A stretch of DNA of 64,000 nt from CALCNS01 sp964425745 (GTDB taxonomy: Bacteria; Bacillota; JAAYKD01): positions 8,721 to 72,720 of the forward strand of contig CAYRNW010000011.1 in assembly GCA_964425745.1 (NCBI GenBank), read 5' to 3'. The notes below the pieces were generated by a model. The model did no database searches and was not told the origin of the DNA. It was given only the letters and a program-made list of their open reading frames with translations. Made by a program: the position numbers and the translations under genes. Every line of letters begins with the position of its first letter. The stretch's first letter is position 1. This document shows positions 50,730-58,674 of this stretch, piece after piece.

Positions 50730-53700
50730 CTATTTTTTTGCGGTTAGTTTCATTTCCCAGACGATTTTGGCGGTTTGTTCGTTCAAGATTTGGTTTTGCG
50801 GCTTGAGGGTGCCATCGGTGTAGCCGTTGAAGAAGCCAAGCGCCACCGCCTGCGCCATCCCTTTTTCCGCATAATCGCTAATCGTGGTTTGATCGGCAAA
50901 CCCTTGCAAGTTGGCTGAATCCTCCTCAGGTAACAAATCCGCATTCCGCAAGGAAAAGCCTCGCAACAACATCGTCGCCGCATCTTGTCGGGTCACCGTA
51001 TCCCCGGGCGCAAAGACGACATCGCTCCTGCCGTTAATGACCCCGCAGCGGTATGCCAACTCCATCGCTTGCCGGTCTGCATCCACCAGATCAACATCGC
51101 CAAACGGGAAGCCCTGTCGCACCGCATCGGCCTCGGTCAACCCCAACGCGCGCACCACCGCACCGGCAAATTCGGCTCGCGTGGTTGAAACCCCGGCAGA
51201 GAACCGTCCCCAAGAATCCAAGTTCATGATTCCGGCGTTTACCACCGAAGAGACGTAGTTTTTGGACCAATCAGGAACTTCGGCAAAATTGGCAATGGTC
51301 ACAGGATAGCGCACCGCAACGCCCGAAACTGCAACATTTCCTCTATACATGCCCATTTCCGTCACAAAATCCAAAGGATTCACTACAAAACGATCCACAC
51401 TGCGCAATTGCTCTAACTGGAAAAGCAAATCAAAATGCCGCACATCGCTCGGCAAATAGTCGTCGTAATGGTAGATTACCGGTGCCGGTGGGATCACGGA
51501 AGGATCTTTTAAAGCCACCCCTTCAATGCTCATGCCACTCACAACGTGCCGTGTTTGGAAGAGATCTTCGGTTTGCAACGCATCGGCCGTCTCTCCCTCC
51601 ACCGCATAAACATACGACACGGGCACAGCGTTGAACTCGGGATGCCCACTCAAATTTTGCACCGCCAACAACCAATTCGGTTCCGAAACGGTCACCAGCT
51701 GATTCATCGGCCGTCCGGTAGAAGGATTCTTCACCACCTGCCACTCCTCATGATCCACCGTCGCCGGCACATCCTGCAAGCGTTCCTCCCATTTCCATAA
51801 GAAATGTGCCATGCTCACTGCACCTTCGGTAAGCGGAATTTGCGTCAAGGTCTGATTATTCGCTGTCGAAACATTCAGTTGCGGCTCGTTTGGCATCTCA
51901 TACAGCAAGTCGGGGAAGGGAGGTCCCACGTAGTACTCATAATGAAGGGGATAGCGAACATCGGCAGCCGGAAATTGCACCGTGCCAATGTCTTGAATCA
52001 CCTGGTCCTGGGCAAAACTTTGAGTATAACCTTCCGGCACTCGCCCTAAACTGACCTCTAAGTCCGCGCTGCCACTGTAGGTGCGATTGCCGTTGTGATT
52101 GACCGCCACCACATGTAAGGCCACCTGATGTTGGATGCCAATTGTTTTCCCAGCAAGGTCCAGAATCACCACCGGATAATCTTCGATCATCCGATGCACC
52201 GTCACATGATGACTGGTCAAATGGCCACCGGCACCGGTCGGTTCATAGGTTCCATAGAGGAAACCATCGACATTGACTTGCCAGCGCATTTCATGATTGG
52301 GCTTGACGTTATAGGCTTGGTTGATCATGGTATTGACGCCATCGAAACTGCCGTGCTGAAGAGGCGTATACTCGGTATCTACACCATTGGCATGAATCCA
52401 GGCTTCTTCGGTCTGCTGGGTTAAAACACTGGTCGCATACAGCTTCACCGGACCCTGATATTTGATCCAACTTTGTGTTTGAAAATCCAAATCGATGTTT
52501 GGCACATCCAAAACGGTCAAATCGGGTCCGCTCAAACCCGGGAAGGTCACTTTCTCTTCAAAAAAGTCAGCCCAGACGCGACTATTGCCATAGAAATCCG
52601 ATGTTTTCCCAAGTACCTTCTCAGCACCAAAAGGAGTAGAAGCTTGAATCAAATCGGTTTGACCCTGAAAACCGGGAGCATAAATCAGAATCTGGTCGCC
52701 TTTTTGCACATCGAGCGTGGAAAGATCAACCGAAGCAGCCCCTTGTCCATCGGTTTGCACGGGAATCAGATGGTCCGGTGTGGCGGTACCTTGTTTGGGA
52801 TCCTTGCCATTGCGATAATACTTGACCTCGAGGGTGCGTAAGGCAAAGGGCTCTTTATCACTGAAGGGAGGGGCGTTCGACGTGGTTGCACCGGCCATCC
52901 GTTTGGTCATGGCTGCCAAATTGAGGCGATCTTGATACACGCAGAGGCGGCTGAAGTAGAAAATCACGTCATCGGCGGGGTTAAAGCTTTTGTTGCGTTG
53001 TAAAAGGGGCTCCTGCAGCTTGAAAAGGTCGGTGGTGTCATCGAGGATGACCACAAAGGCATGCAAGACAAAATCGACCCCATAACTCATGGTGTGCTCC
53101 TGGGTGGTGGCATAGGTGTAAAAGCCTAAGCGAAGCTGAGCACCGAAAACATCGACATCGAGGATTTCTAAATTGACCAACGGTGTGATGTAGAGACCGG
53201 CTTCAATGTTTCCCATGGGGTCACACTCGGCATCGGAGTAATGGTCGTAGTCGGTGTTAAGATGGAAAGAAGTGGGAACACCAAAGCTGGTGCCGCCGTG
53301 TACCGAGGCCGTAGCCAGGACTCCTTCAGATGCCTTTACAGTGAGCGTGATGTCGCCGTTGACGTCAACTACCAGATAAACCCCGATTTTGATGCTGCCG
53401 AGGCCGGGAATTGGTACCGAAATGGCAAAAACCGGTAGATACACCTCTTCGTTGAGGGTGACATCGAACATGAGGTTCAGTTCAATAAACTGGGCGGCAT
53501 CGACAAAACCGAACTCGTAGCCATCGAACAGCGAATATTCGGCAACCATGCCGGGGCTGACGCCTAAAGCTCCGCGCAGTGCGAGTTTAATGGTGTCGCT
53601 ACTGTCGGTGTTGCCATAGGGATGGAAGGTGTAGGTGCCGTCGTATTCGTAGATTTTGGTGCCACGCTGATTGAATTTCATGCGGATGTCTTGCATGAGG

Positions 53701-54185
53701 CCGGGACCAGTACTGCTGAATAAGGTTTGGGTGGTCGTTTCACCGGGTGCTTGGGAGGCCTGTTGAGCAAGAAAGGCGTCGATGTCTATCCCTTTCACGT
53801 CGTATTCAACGATGTTGTCTTGCCTGGGAGCGATTTCTTGCCGGGGGATGCTGAACTCACGAAACAAATCGTACATGGAGGGTTTGGCAATTAAGTAGGC
53901 ACCGGAATCGAGTTTGCGGAGGATTTTAGCGCTTTGTTGCAGGGTTTCATCCACTAAAATGTCACCAGGAGAAAATTCCGCACCGGGCCAAAGTAGCGTA
54001 TTGCCGAGATGGGTGGCTGGGGAGAGGCTGAGAAGCTGAACCTTATCTTGATAGGTGTAGGTCACGTCTTGCACCAGCACCGGAGAGGTTTCTGTTAGTA
54101 GAGCGGCCTCAGCGTGCTGTGGTGGAGGGAGATAGATGGAGAGCAGGGATAGAAGAAGTGCTATGGAGATAAAACGCTTTTGCAT
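50730..54185 (-). CDS. Large SLH-domain surface protein
   Basis: The 1151-residue exported protein has a signal peptide (MQKRFISIALLLSLLSIYLPPPQHAEA). The body is beta-rich and I recognise no catalytic domain; residues about 200-400 contain amphipathic strands, and later parts look like Ig-like or carbohydrate-binding modules. Three SLH modules occupy about 960-1150 (FAEVPDWSKNYVSSVVNAGIMN; TRAEFAGAVVRALGL; AMELAYRCGVINGR; TRQDAATMLLRGF; GMAQAVALGFFNGYTDGTLKPQ). In the first SLH, the usual GxxDGxFxP turn is replaced by SWGRFSAG, encoded by a family A end. Confidence 0.8.
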   Translation of the reverse strand: MQKRFISIALLLSLLSIYLPPPQHAEAALLTETSPVLVQDVTYTYQDKVQLLSLSPATHLGNTLLWPGAEFSPGDILVDETLQQSAKILRKLDSGAYLIAKPSMYDLFREFSIPRQEIAPRQDNIVEYDVKGIDIDAFLAQQASQAPGETTTQTLFSSTGPGLMQDIRMKFNQRGTKIYEYDGTYTFHPYGNTDSSDTIKLALRGALGVSPGMVAEYSLFDGYEFGFVDAAQFIELNLMFDVTLNEEVYLPVFAISVPIPGLGSIKIGVYLVVDVNGDITLTVKASEGVLATASVHGGTSFGVPTSFHLNTDYDHYSDAECDPMGNIEAGLYITPLVNLEILDVDVFGAQLRLGFYTYATTQEHTMSYGVDFVLHAFVVILDDTTDLFKLQEPLLQRNKSFNPADDVIFYFSRLCVYQDRLNLAAMTKRMAGATTSNAPPFSDKEPFALRTLEVKYYRNGKDPKQGTATPDHLIPVQTDGQGAASVDLSTLDVQKGDQILIYAPGFQGQTDLIQASTPFGAEKVLGKTSDFYGNSRVWADFFEEKVTFPGLSGPDLTVLDVPNIDLDFQTQSWIKYQGPVKLYATSVLTQQTEEAWIHANGVDTEYTPLQHGSFDGVNTMINQAYNVKPNHEMRWQVNVDGFLYGTYEPTGAGGHLTSHHVTVHRMIEDYPVVILDLAGKTIGIQHQVALHVVAVNHNGNRTYSGSADLEVSLGRVPEGYTQSFAQDQVIQDIGTVQFPAADVRYPLHYEYYVGPPFPDLLYEMPNEPQLNVSTANNQTLTQIPLTEGAVSMAHFLWKWEERLQDVPATVDHEEWQVVKNPSTGRPMNQLVTVSEPNWLLAVQNLSGHPEFNAVPVSYVYAVEGETADALQTEDLFQTRHVVSGMSIEGVALKDPSVIPPAPVIYHYDDYLPSDVRHFDLLFQLEQLRSVDRFVVNPLDFVTEMGMYRGNVAVSGVAVRYPVTIANFAEVPDWSKNYVSSVVNAGIMNLDSWGRFSAGVSTTRAEFAGAVVRALGLTEADAVRQGFPFGDVDLVDADRQAMELAYRCGVINGRSDVVFAPGDTVTRQDAATMLLRGFSLRNADLLPEEDSANLQGFADQTTISDYAEKGMAQAVALGFFNGYTDGTLKPQNQILNEQTAKIVWEMKLTAKK
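51198..51213 (-). repeat. Family A end inside the SLH gene
   Basis: AGAGAACCGTCCCCAA on the plus strand, that is TTGGGGACGGTTCTCT in the gene's direction, is read as SWGRFSA within the first SLH module at about residues 991-997. Confidence 0.88.
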
Positions 54186-54668
54186 GAACCATCATCCTTT
54201 CACCTCGAATAGTTTAATATTCGACAAAATCGGACAGACTTCCTTTTCTTGGGGACGGTTCTCTGCCACGCATTTCTGCCATTAAATTACCAGTCAAAGC
54301 AGTCTCATGAGCGTTACCGAATCGTCAACCGAATCTTTAGCCGAAGGATTTTTTTGGAGGGTGGTTAGACTTCAGCATGCTATTTTTTTAGTTTCAAGAA
54401 ATACGACGTGAATTAACACGATTAGATTGACGCTATGGGATGCACACCACGAACCACCTCCACGAACCACCTCCACGAGCTACCTCCTTCAAGCTCTTCA
54501 TTCTCTCTCAAATATTGACAATGATCTGGAATGGTGGTATAACATCATAGATAGTTCGTTTCTTCACAAATAGAAAGCGAATTTTCACCAAAACCCCTAA
54601 GAAAAACACCACAATTTTCACCAAAACCCTCGAAAAATTCACCCCAAGAGAGAAGGAATCTACCTCAG
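54186..54668. other. Intergenic region with family A left half and tandem repeats
   Basis: A family A left half (54249-54294: TTGGGGACGGTTCTCTGCC with inner GCCATTAAATTACC) has no right half nearby; the next right end is at 55512, beyond the GNAT gene. Three 13-base tandem units CACGAACCACCTC lie at 54448-54486, and TTTTCACCAAAACCC recurs at about 54584 and 54615. No gene seen. Confidence 0.65.
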
Positions 54669-55223
54669 ATGTTTATCTTTGAAACCGACCACCTCATTAT
54701 CCGCAAGTTTAGAGCAGAGGACGCAGCCGCACTTTACACGTACCTTTCTGACCCTGAAGTTGTGAAATATGAACCCTACCCGCCCTTTACGCTTTCTGAA
54801 TGCGAAGCAGAATGCCTCGCTCGCGTCACCGATGACCGTTTTTATGCCGTCTGCTTAAAGTCCGAGGGCACCCTGATCGGCCACCTGTATGCAGCTCAAC
54901 AAAACGAAAAATTCGCCACCTGGATCGTTGGCTACGTCTTCAACCGCAGCTATCACGGACGCGGATATGCCACGGAAGCCACTCGCGGACTGCTGGGCTA
55001 TCTGTTTTCACACTGCCAAGCCCACCGCGTCATGGCAAAATGTGACCCCAAAAACGCCCCCTCCTGGAAACTTTTGGAACGACTTGGCATGCGAAGAGAA
55101 GCACACCATAAAAGTGAAGTTTTTTTCAAACAGGATAGCCTTGGGCTGCCGCTCTGGAAGGATACCTTCGTGTATGCCATGCTGCGTGAAGAGTGGGAGC
55201 AGATGCGCGAACCCAAAAGCTGA
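54669..55223 (+). CDS. GNAT N-acetyltransferase (RimJ/RimL-type)
   Basis: The 184-residue protein opens FETDHLIIRKFRAEDAAALYTYLSDPEVVKYEPYPP, typical of RimJ/RimL-like acetyltransferases. The acetyl-CoA loop is NRSYHGRGYATEATRGLLGYLF, followed by RVMAKCDPKNAPSWKLLERLGMRREAHH. The target may be a protein N-terminus, an antibiotic or a small amine. A poor ribosome site (GAGAAGGAA) lies upstream. It is the only gene between a family A left half and right half. Confidence 0.85.
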   Translation: MFIFETDHLIIRKFRAEDAAALYTYLSDPEVVKYEPYPPFTLSECEAECLARVTDDRFYAVCLKSEGTLIGHLYAAQQNEKFATWIVGYVFNRSYHGRGYATEATRGLLGYLFSHCQAHRVMAKCDPKNAPSWKLLERLGMRREAHHKSEVFFKQDSLGLPLWKDTFVYAMLREEWEQMREPKS

Positions 55224-55525
55224 GTTGACCGAAGATGTTGAAGGTGACTGACGATTTTTAAGGTGACTGACGATGTTGAACGTAACCGAAGACGTTGAAG
55301 ATGAAGACTATGAAGACTATGAAGACTATAATGAAGTTGAAAATTAAGCCTACAGAAACCTAAACTCGGGTGCAGTGAACTTGGACGAAGTTTAAATCGT
55401 AGAGAATAGATTTTGAATGGGACAACAGCTTGAGGGGCGTGAAAAATTTTTCGGAAAAGAAGCTTGAATGGAAAATAACTGGATAAAAAGCGGGGGAGAG
55501 AACCGTCCCCAACATGGAGGAACCT
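55224..55525 (+). other. Intergenic region with short tandem repeats and family A right half
   Basis: GGTGACTGACGAT occurs twice (55243, 55262), and GAAGACTAT three times in tandem (55305-55328) amid related GAAGAYGTTGAA pieces. A short acidic ORF (55273-55347, 24 residues, DYEDYEDY) falls in it, probably fortuitous. The right half of a family A unit ends at 55512, directly before the ribosome site GGAGG of the ABC ATPase gene. Confidence 0.6.
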
Positions 55526-56416
55526 ATGCAACTCGATATTCAACAGATCAGTAAATCGTTTGGCAGCAATCTTGTGTTAGATAAGATCAGCCTGCAAGCA
55601 GAGAGTGGAAAAGCAGTAGGCTTGCTGGGGCGTAACGGTGCCGGCAAAACCACCGCCATCCGCATTATCATGGGTGTTTTTGGACCCGACTCAGGCCAGG
55701 TTTTGCTCGATGGCAAGCCCATAAACCGCGACCGCATCACCATCGGATATCTGCCGGAAGAGCGCGGATTATACCCAAAAAAGGTGATTCTTGAGCAACT
55801 CATCTACTTTGGTATGCTAAAAGGCATGAAAAAAGCCGATGCCAAAGCCTCTGCCGAGCGCTGGGCAGCCAAAATGGAGATGTCCGACACGCTCAACCGC
55901 CGCCTCGATACACTATCGAAGGGAAATCAACAGAAAATTCAGCTGGTAGCGACGCTGATCGCCAACCCGCAAATCATCATTTTAGACGAACCCTTTTCCG
56001 GACTCGACCCGGTTAACGCCATGATGCTGAAGGATATTGTCAAAGAGCAGATTGAAGACAACAAAATCGTGCTATTTTCCTCGCATCAGATGAACTATAT
56101 TGAGGAATTCTGCGACGATATCGCCATTTTGAACGGCGGCAGCATCGTGCTTAGCGGCAATATTGGCAAAATCAAACGCAGCTACGACCGCACCACCATC
56201 TTGATTAGCTCTACGCAGCTGAGCAAAATCCAGGACCAAATCGACTATCCTAGCCGTATCAAAGACGATCAACTCTGGGTGAAACTCAATAATGAAGCTG
56301 AAAAGGGCGATTTGTTGATCAAACTTGCGCAACTGCAGGTGGATATTGACGAAATCAAGGTTTTTGAACCATCCCTCAACGATATCTTTGTAGAATATAC
56401 GGAGGGTCGAATCTAA
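55526..56416 (+). CDS. ABC transporter ATP-binding protein, NatA-like
   Basis: A 296-residue ATPase with Walker A GRNGAGKTT, Q-loop GYLPEERGLY, signature LSKGNQQKIQ, Walker B IIILDEPFSGLDP and switch His SSHQM. The YLPEERGLYPK segment and the C-terminal 80 residues are typical of the NatA (Na+ export) / lantibiotic-immunity group. An ATG 12 bases upstream overlaps the repeat, but GGAGG before 55526 decides the start. The permease gene overlaps its stop (TAATG). Confidence 0.9.
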   Translation: MQLDIQQISKSFGSNLVLDKISLQAESGKAVGLLGRNGAGKTTAIRIIMGVFGPDSGQVLLDGKPINRDRITIGYLPEERGLYPKKVILEQLIYFGMLKGMKKADAKASAERWAAKMEMSDTLNRRLDTLSKGNQQKIQLVATLIANPQIIILDEPFSGLDPVNAMMLKDIVKEQIEDNKIVLFSSHQMNYIEEFCDDIAILNGGSIVLSGNIGKIKRSYDRTTILISSTQLSKIQDQIDYPSRIKDDQLWVKLNNEAEKGDLLIKLAQLQVDIDEIKVFEPSLNDIFVEYTEGRI

Positions 56417-57681
56417 TGAAACAATTTATGCATATTCTCAATTTCGAGTTTTCCGGATACCTCAAAAACAAAGTTTTCATTGGCGTCACCTTGGTTATGG
56501 TTTTGGTGGTCACGGGTGTGCTATTCTTTCCGCGCATTTCCACCCTCTGGAGCAAAGAGGAACCGATTCCCGAACCGCCATCCACGACAGAACCGGTAGA
56601 AGGCGAACGACCGATTGTGTTTTTGGTTGATGAAACTGCTGCCGACCCGCAAAGCACGCTTACGTATTTCCAGAGTTTTTGGGTGCATAAAGATATCCGT
56701 CTTAGTCAACTTTCGGTAGAAGAATTGACCGAACAAGTGGAACAGGATAGCATCAGCGCTGCCATTGTGCTGCATACCCCCACGCAATACACCTACATTG
56801 TCAATAATGTTGGCATGTACGAAAGCCCGCGGTCAGAGATCAGCCAGTTGCTCCTGGAAAAGCATCGTTTGGACCAGATGACAGCACTGGGGATATCGCC
56901 GGAGCAAGTGGGAAGTATCCTCTATGCACCGATCGATGGGGAAGTCATCCAGACCGGCAAAGATCAAATGGATAATTTCTTCTACACCTACATCTTGATT
57001 TTTGGCTTGTATATGGCAATTTTGCTATACGGGCAGTTGGTTGCGACCAGCGTGGCCAGCGAAAAGAGCTCGCGTGCCATGGAATTGTTGATTACCAGTG
57101 CTAAACCTGCCAACCTGATGTTCGGCAAGGTTTTAGGCTCTGGGCTTGCGGGATTGATGCAATTGGTGGCGATTTTGGGGACATCCTTTTTGTGCTTTAA
57201 CATCACCAAGGCCGATTGGGTGGGGAATCCGATCGTCAACTCGATCTTTAATATGCCGGTCTCGATTTTACTGTATACGATTTTGTTTTTCCTCTTGGGA
57301 TATTTTATTTACGCATTTTTGTATGGCGCGGTGGGATCGCTGGCCTCAAAAGTGGAAGACATCAACACTTCGGTAATGCCGATTACCTTCCTCTTTATAG
57401 CTGCATTTATGATCGTCATGTTCTCGATGACCAGCGGCAATGTGGAGAATCCGCTGATGATCGTCGCTTCCTTCGTGCCCTTCACCTCACCGATGGCGAT
57501 GTTTGTGCGGATTGCAATGGGTGAGCCGAAAACCATTGAAATCATCGTGTCGGTGGCGATTTTGCTGGCCTCAACGATAGGCATCGGATACATCTCCGCG
57601 AAAATCTACCGCGTTGGTGTGCTGATGTATGGCAAACCACCCAAACTGACAACTCTATTGAAGTCGCTCAAAAACGCTTAA
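56416..57681 (+). CDS. ABC-2 type permease, NatB-like
   Basis: The 421-residue membrane protein has one N-terminal helix, a large extracytoplasmic domain (about 40-180), and then five or six helices (LIFGLYMAILLYGQLVATSVASEKSSRAMELLITSAKP is the ABC-2 hallmark). With the ATPase encoded just before, it forms an exporter of the NatAB type, possibly for sodium, drugs or peptides. Confidence 0.88.
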   Translation: MKQFMHILNFEFSGYLKNKVFIGVTLVMVLVVTGVLFFPRISTLWSKEEPIPEPPSTTEPVEGERPIVFLVDETAADPQSTLTYFQSFWVHKDIRLSQLSVEELTEQVEQDSISAAIVLHTPTQYTYIVNNVGMYESPRSEISQLLLEKHRLDQMTALGISPEQVGSILYAPIDGEVIQTGKDQMDNFFYTYILIFGLYMAILLYGQLVATSVASEKSSRAMELLITSAKPANLMFGKVLGSGLAGLMQLVAILGTSFLCFNITKADWVGNPIVNSIFNMPVSILLYTILFFLLGYFIYAFLYGAVGSLASKVEDINTSVMPITFLFIAAFMIVMFSMTSGNVENPLMIVASFVPFTSPMAMFVRIAMGEPKTIEIIVSVAILLASTIGIGYISAKIYRVGVLMYGKPPKLTTLLKSLKNA

Positions 57682-57690
57682 TATTAATGA

Positions 57691-57723
57691 TTTTCAAGGT
57701 GGGGACAGTCCCCACCTTGAAAA
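57691..57723 (+). repeat. Family B palindrome, perfect 33-bp copy
   Basis: TTTTCAAGGTGGGGAC, a central A, and GTCCCCACCTTGAAAA: 16-bp perfect arms. It follows the NatB-like gene directly, could act as a transcript 3' hairpin, and is the best reference copy of family B. Confidence 0.95.
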
Positions 57724-57729
57724 TTTGAG

Positions 57730-57801
57730 TTGGGGACGGTTCTCTCCTTCGGTTTTATTCCAATAAAATGGTATAATGAAGGGGTAGAGAACCGTCCCCA
57801 A
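57730..57801 (+). repeat. Family A repeat (72 bp)
   Basis: Complete copy with inner segment TTCCAATAAAATGGTATAAT. It lies six bases after the family B palindrome, so two repeat families adjoin here. Confidence 0.95.
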
Positions 57802-57904
57802 GAAAGATAAGAATGCGATGAGAACATGCTGTTCACGGTGGATTGGAGCGACTTGGATTTAGAAGTTTAAGTGTATAGAGAAGTTGTAAATAAGGGGGAC
57901 TTTT

Positions 57905-58456
57905 ATGAAACTACTTTTATTGTTCGGTGATGCTGCGGTCGGGAAGATGACAGTAGGCCAGGAGCTGATGAAGATCACCGACCTCAGGCTCTTCCATAAC
58001 CACATGACCATTGAACCCGTGCTCGAGGTTTTTGGTAGCTTTCAAAGCAAAACCATTGATCGATTGCGCCAGGTGATCTTTGAGGATTTTGCTCGAACCG
58101 ACAATTATGGCTTGATATTTACGTTTATGTGGGCCTTTAACCAGCAAGCCGATTGGGACTACGTGCAGCGAGTGCGAGAAATCTTTGAACATCAAGGGGC
58201 CGAGATCTATTATGTGGAGCTTGTTGCCCCGCAAGAGATTCGTTTGCAGCGGAATGTGACCGAGAATCGATTGAAAAACAAGGCCTCGAAACGCGATCTA
58301 GAGCGTTCCACGCAGCGGATTTTGGCCGACGATGAACGCTACCGATGTGTCAGCCTAGACGGGGAGATCCCTTTTGATAATTATTTGAAAATCGATAACT
58401 CTCATCTTACGGCTGCAGAGGTGGCGGAGATGATCAAAATGCATTTTGGGTTGTAG
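57905..58456 (+). CDS. P-loop kinase-like protein
   Basis: A 183-residue nucleotide-binding protein with Walker A LLFGDAAVGKMT, resembling shikimate/adenylate-kinase-type P-loop kinases. A core FHNHMTIEPV region, a possible lid (NVTENRLKNKASKRDLERSTQRI) and an adenine-binding end are visible. Relatives are annotated only as AAA or shikimate-kinase-like; the substrate is unknown. AAGGGGGAC precedes the ATG. It stands alone between family A repeats. Confidence 0.72.
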   Translation: MKLLLLFGDAAVGKMTVGQELMKITDLRLFHNHMTIEPVLEVFGSFQSKTIDRLRQVIFEDFARTDNYGLIFTFMWAFNQQADWDYVQRVREIFEHQGAEIYYVELVAPQEIRLQRNVTENRLKNKASKRDLERSTQRILADDERYRCVSLDGEIPFDNYLKIDNSHLTAAEVAEMIKMHFGL

Positions 58457-58466
58457 GGTGGTCTAC

Positions 58467-58538
58467 TTGGGGACGGTTCTCTCTTTCGATTATTTACCAG
58501 TAAAATGGTATAATTTGAGAGGAGAGAACCGTCCCCAA
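58467..58538 (+). repeat. Family A repeat (72 bp)
   Basis: Complete copy with a near-perfect inner palindrome TTACCAGTAAAATGGTATAA. It begins ten bases after the kinase-like gene. Confidence 0.95.
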
Positions 58539-58589
58539 CTCATATCTTCAACCCAGATCATTATTTGCAAATAAATAAAGAAAATAAAC

Positions 58590-58618
58590 TTGACATAAAT
58601 AAAAACTTGTATTATACT
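58590..58618 (+). promoter_or_regulatory. Sigma-A promoter of the RNase H/RnlA-like gene
   Basis: TTGACA at 58590-58595 and TATACT at 58613-58618 are exactly 17 bases apart; the start codon is 57 bases downstream. Confidence 0.88.
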
Positions 58619-58674
58619 GTGACAAAATAAACCTAGACGATTGAGCTGGGAATGAGAGAGGAAGTCACAGTTAA

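Noticed and set aside
54889..55251. Alternative frame over the GNAT gene
   Set aside because: The GNAT frame has clear family motifs; the alternative is a shadow.
55273..55347. 24-residue acidic peptide gene
   Set aside because: It consists almost wholly of a short tandem DNA repeat; the apparent ribosome site is likely a by-product of that repeat.
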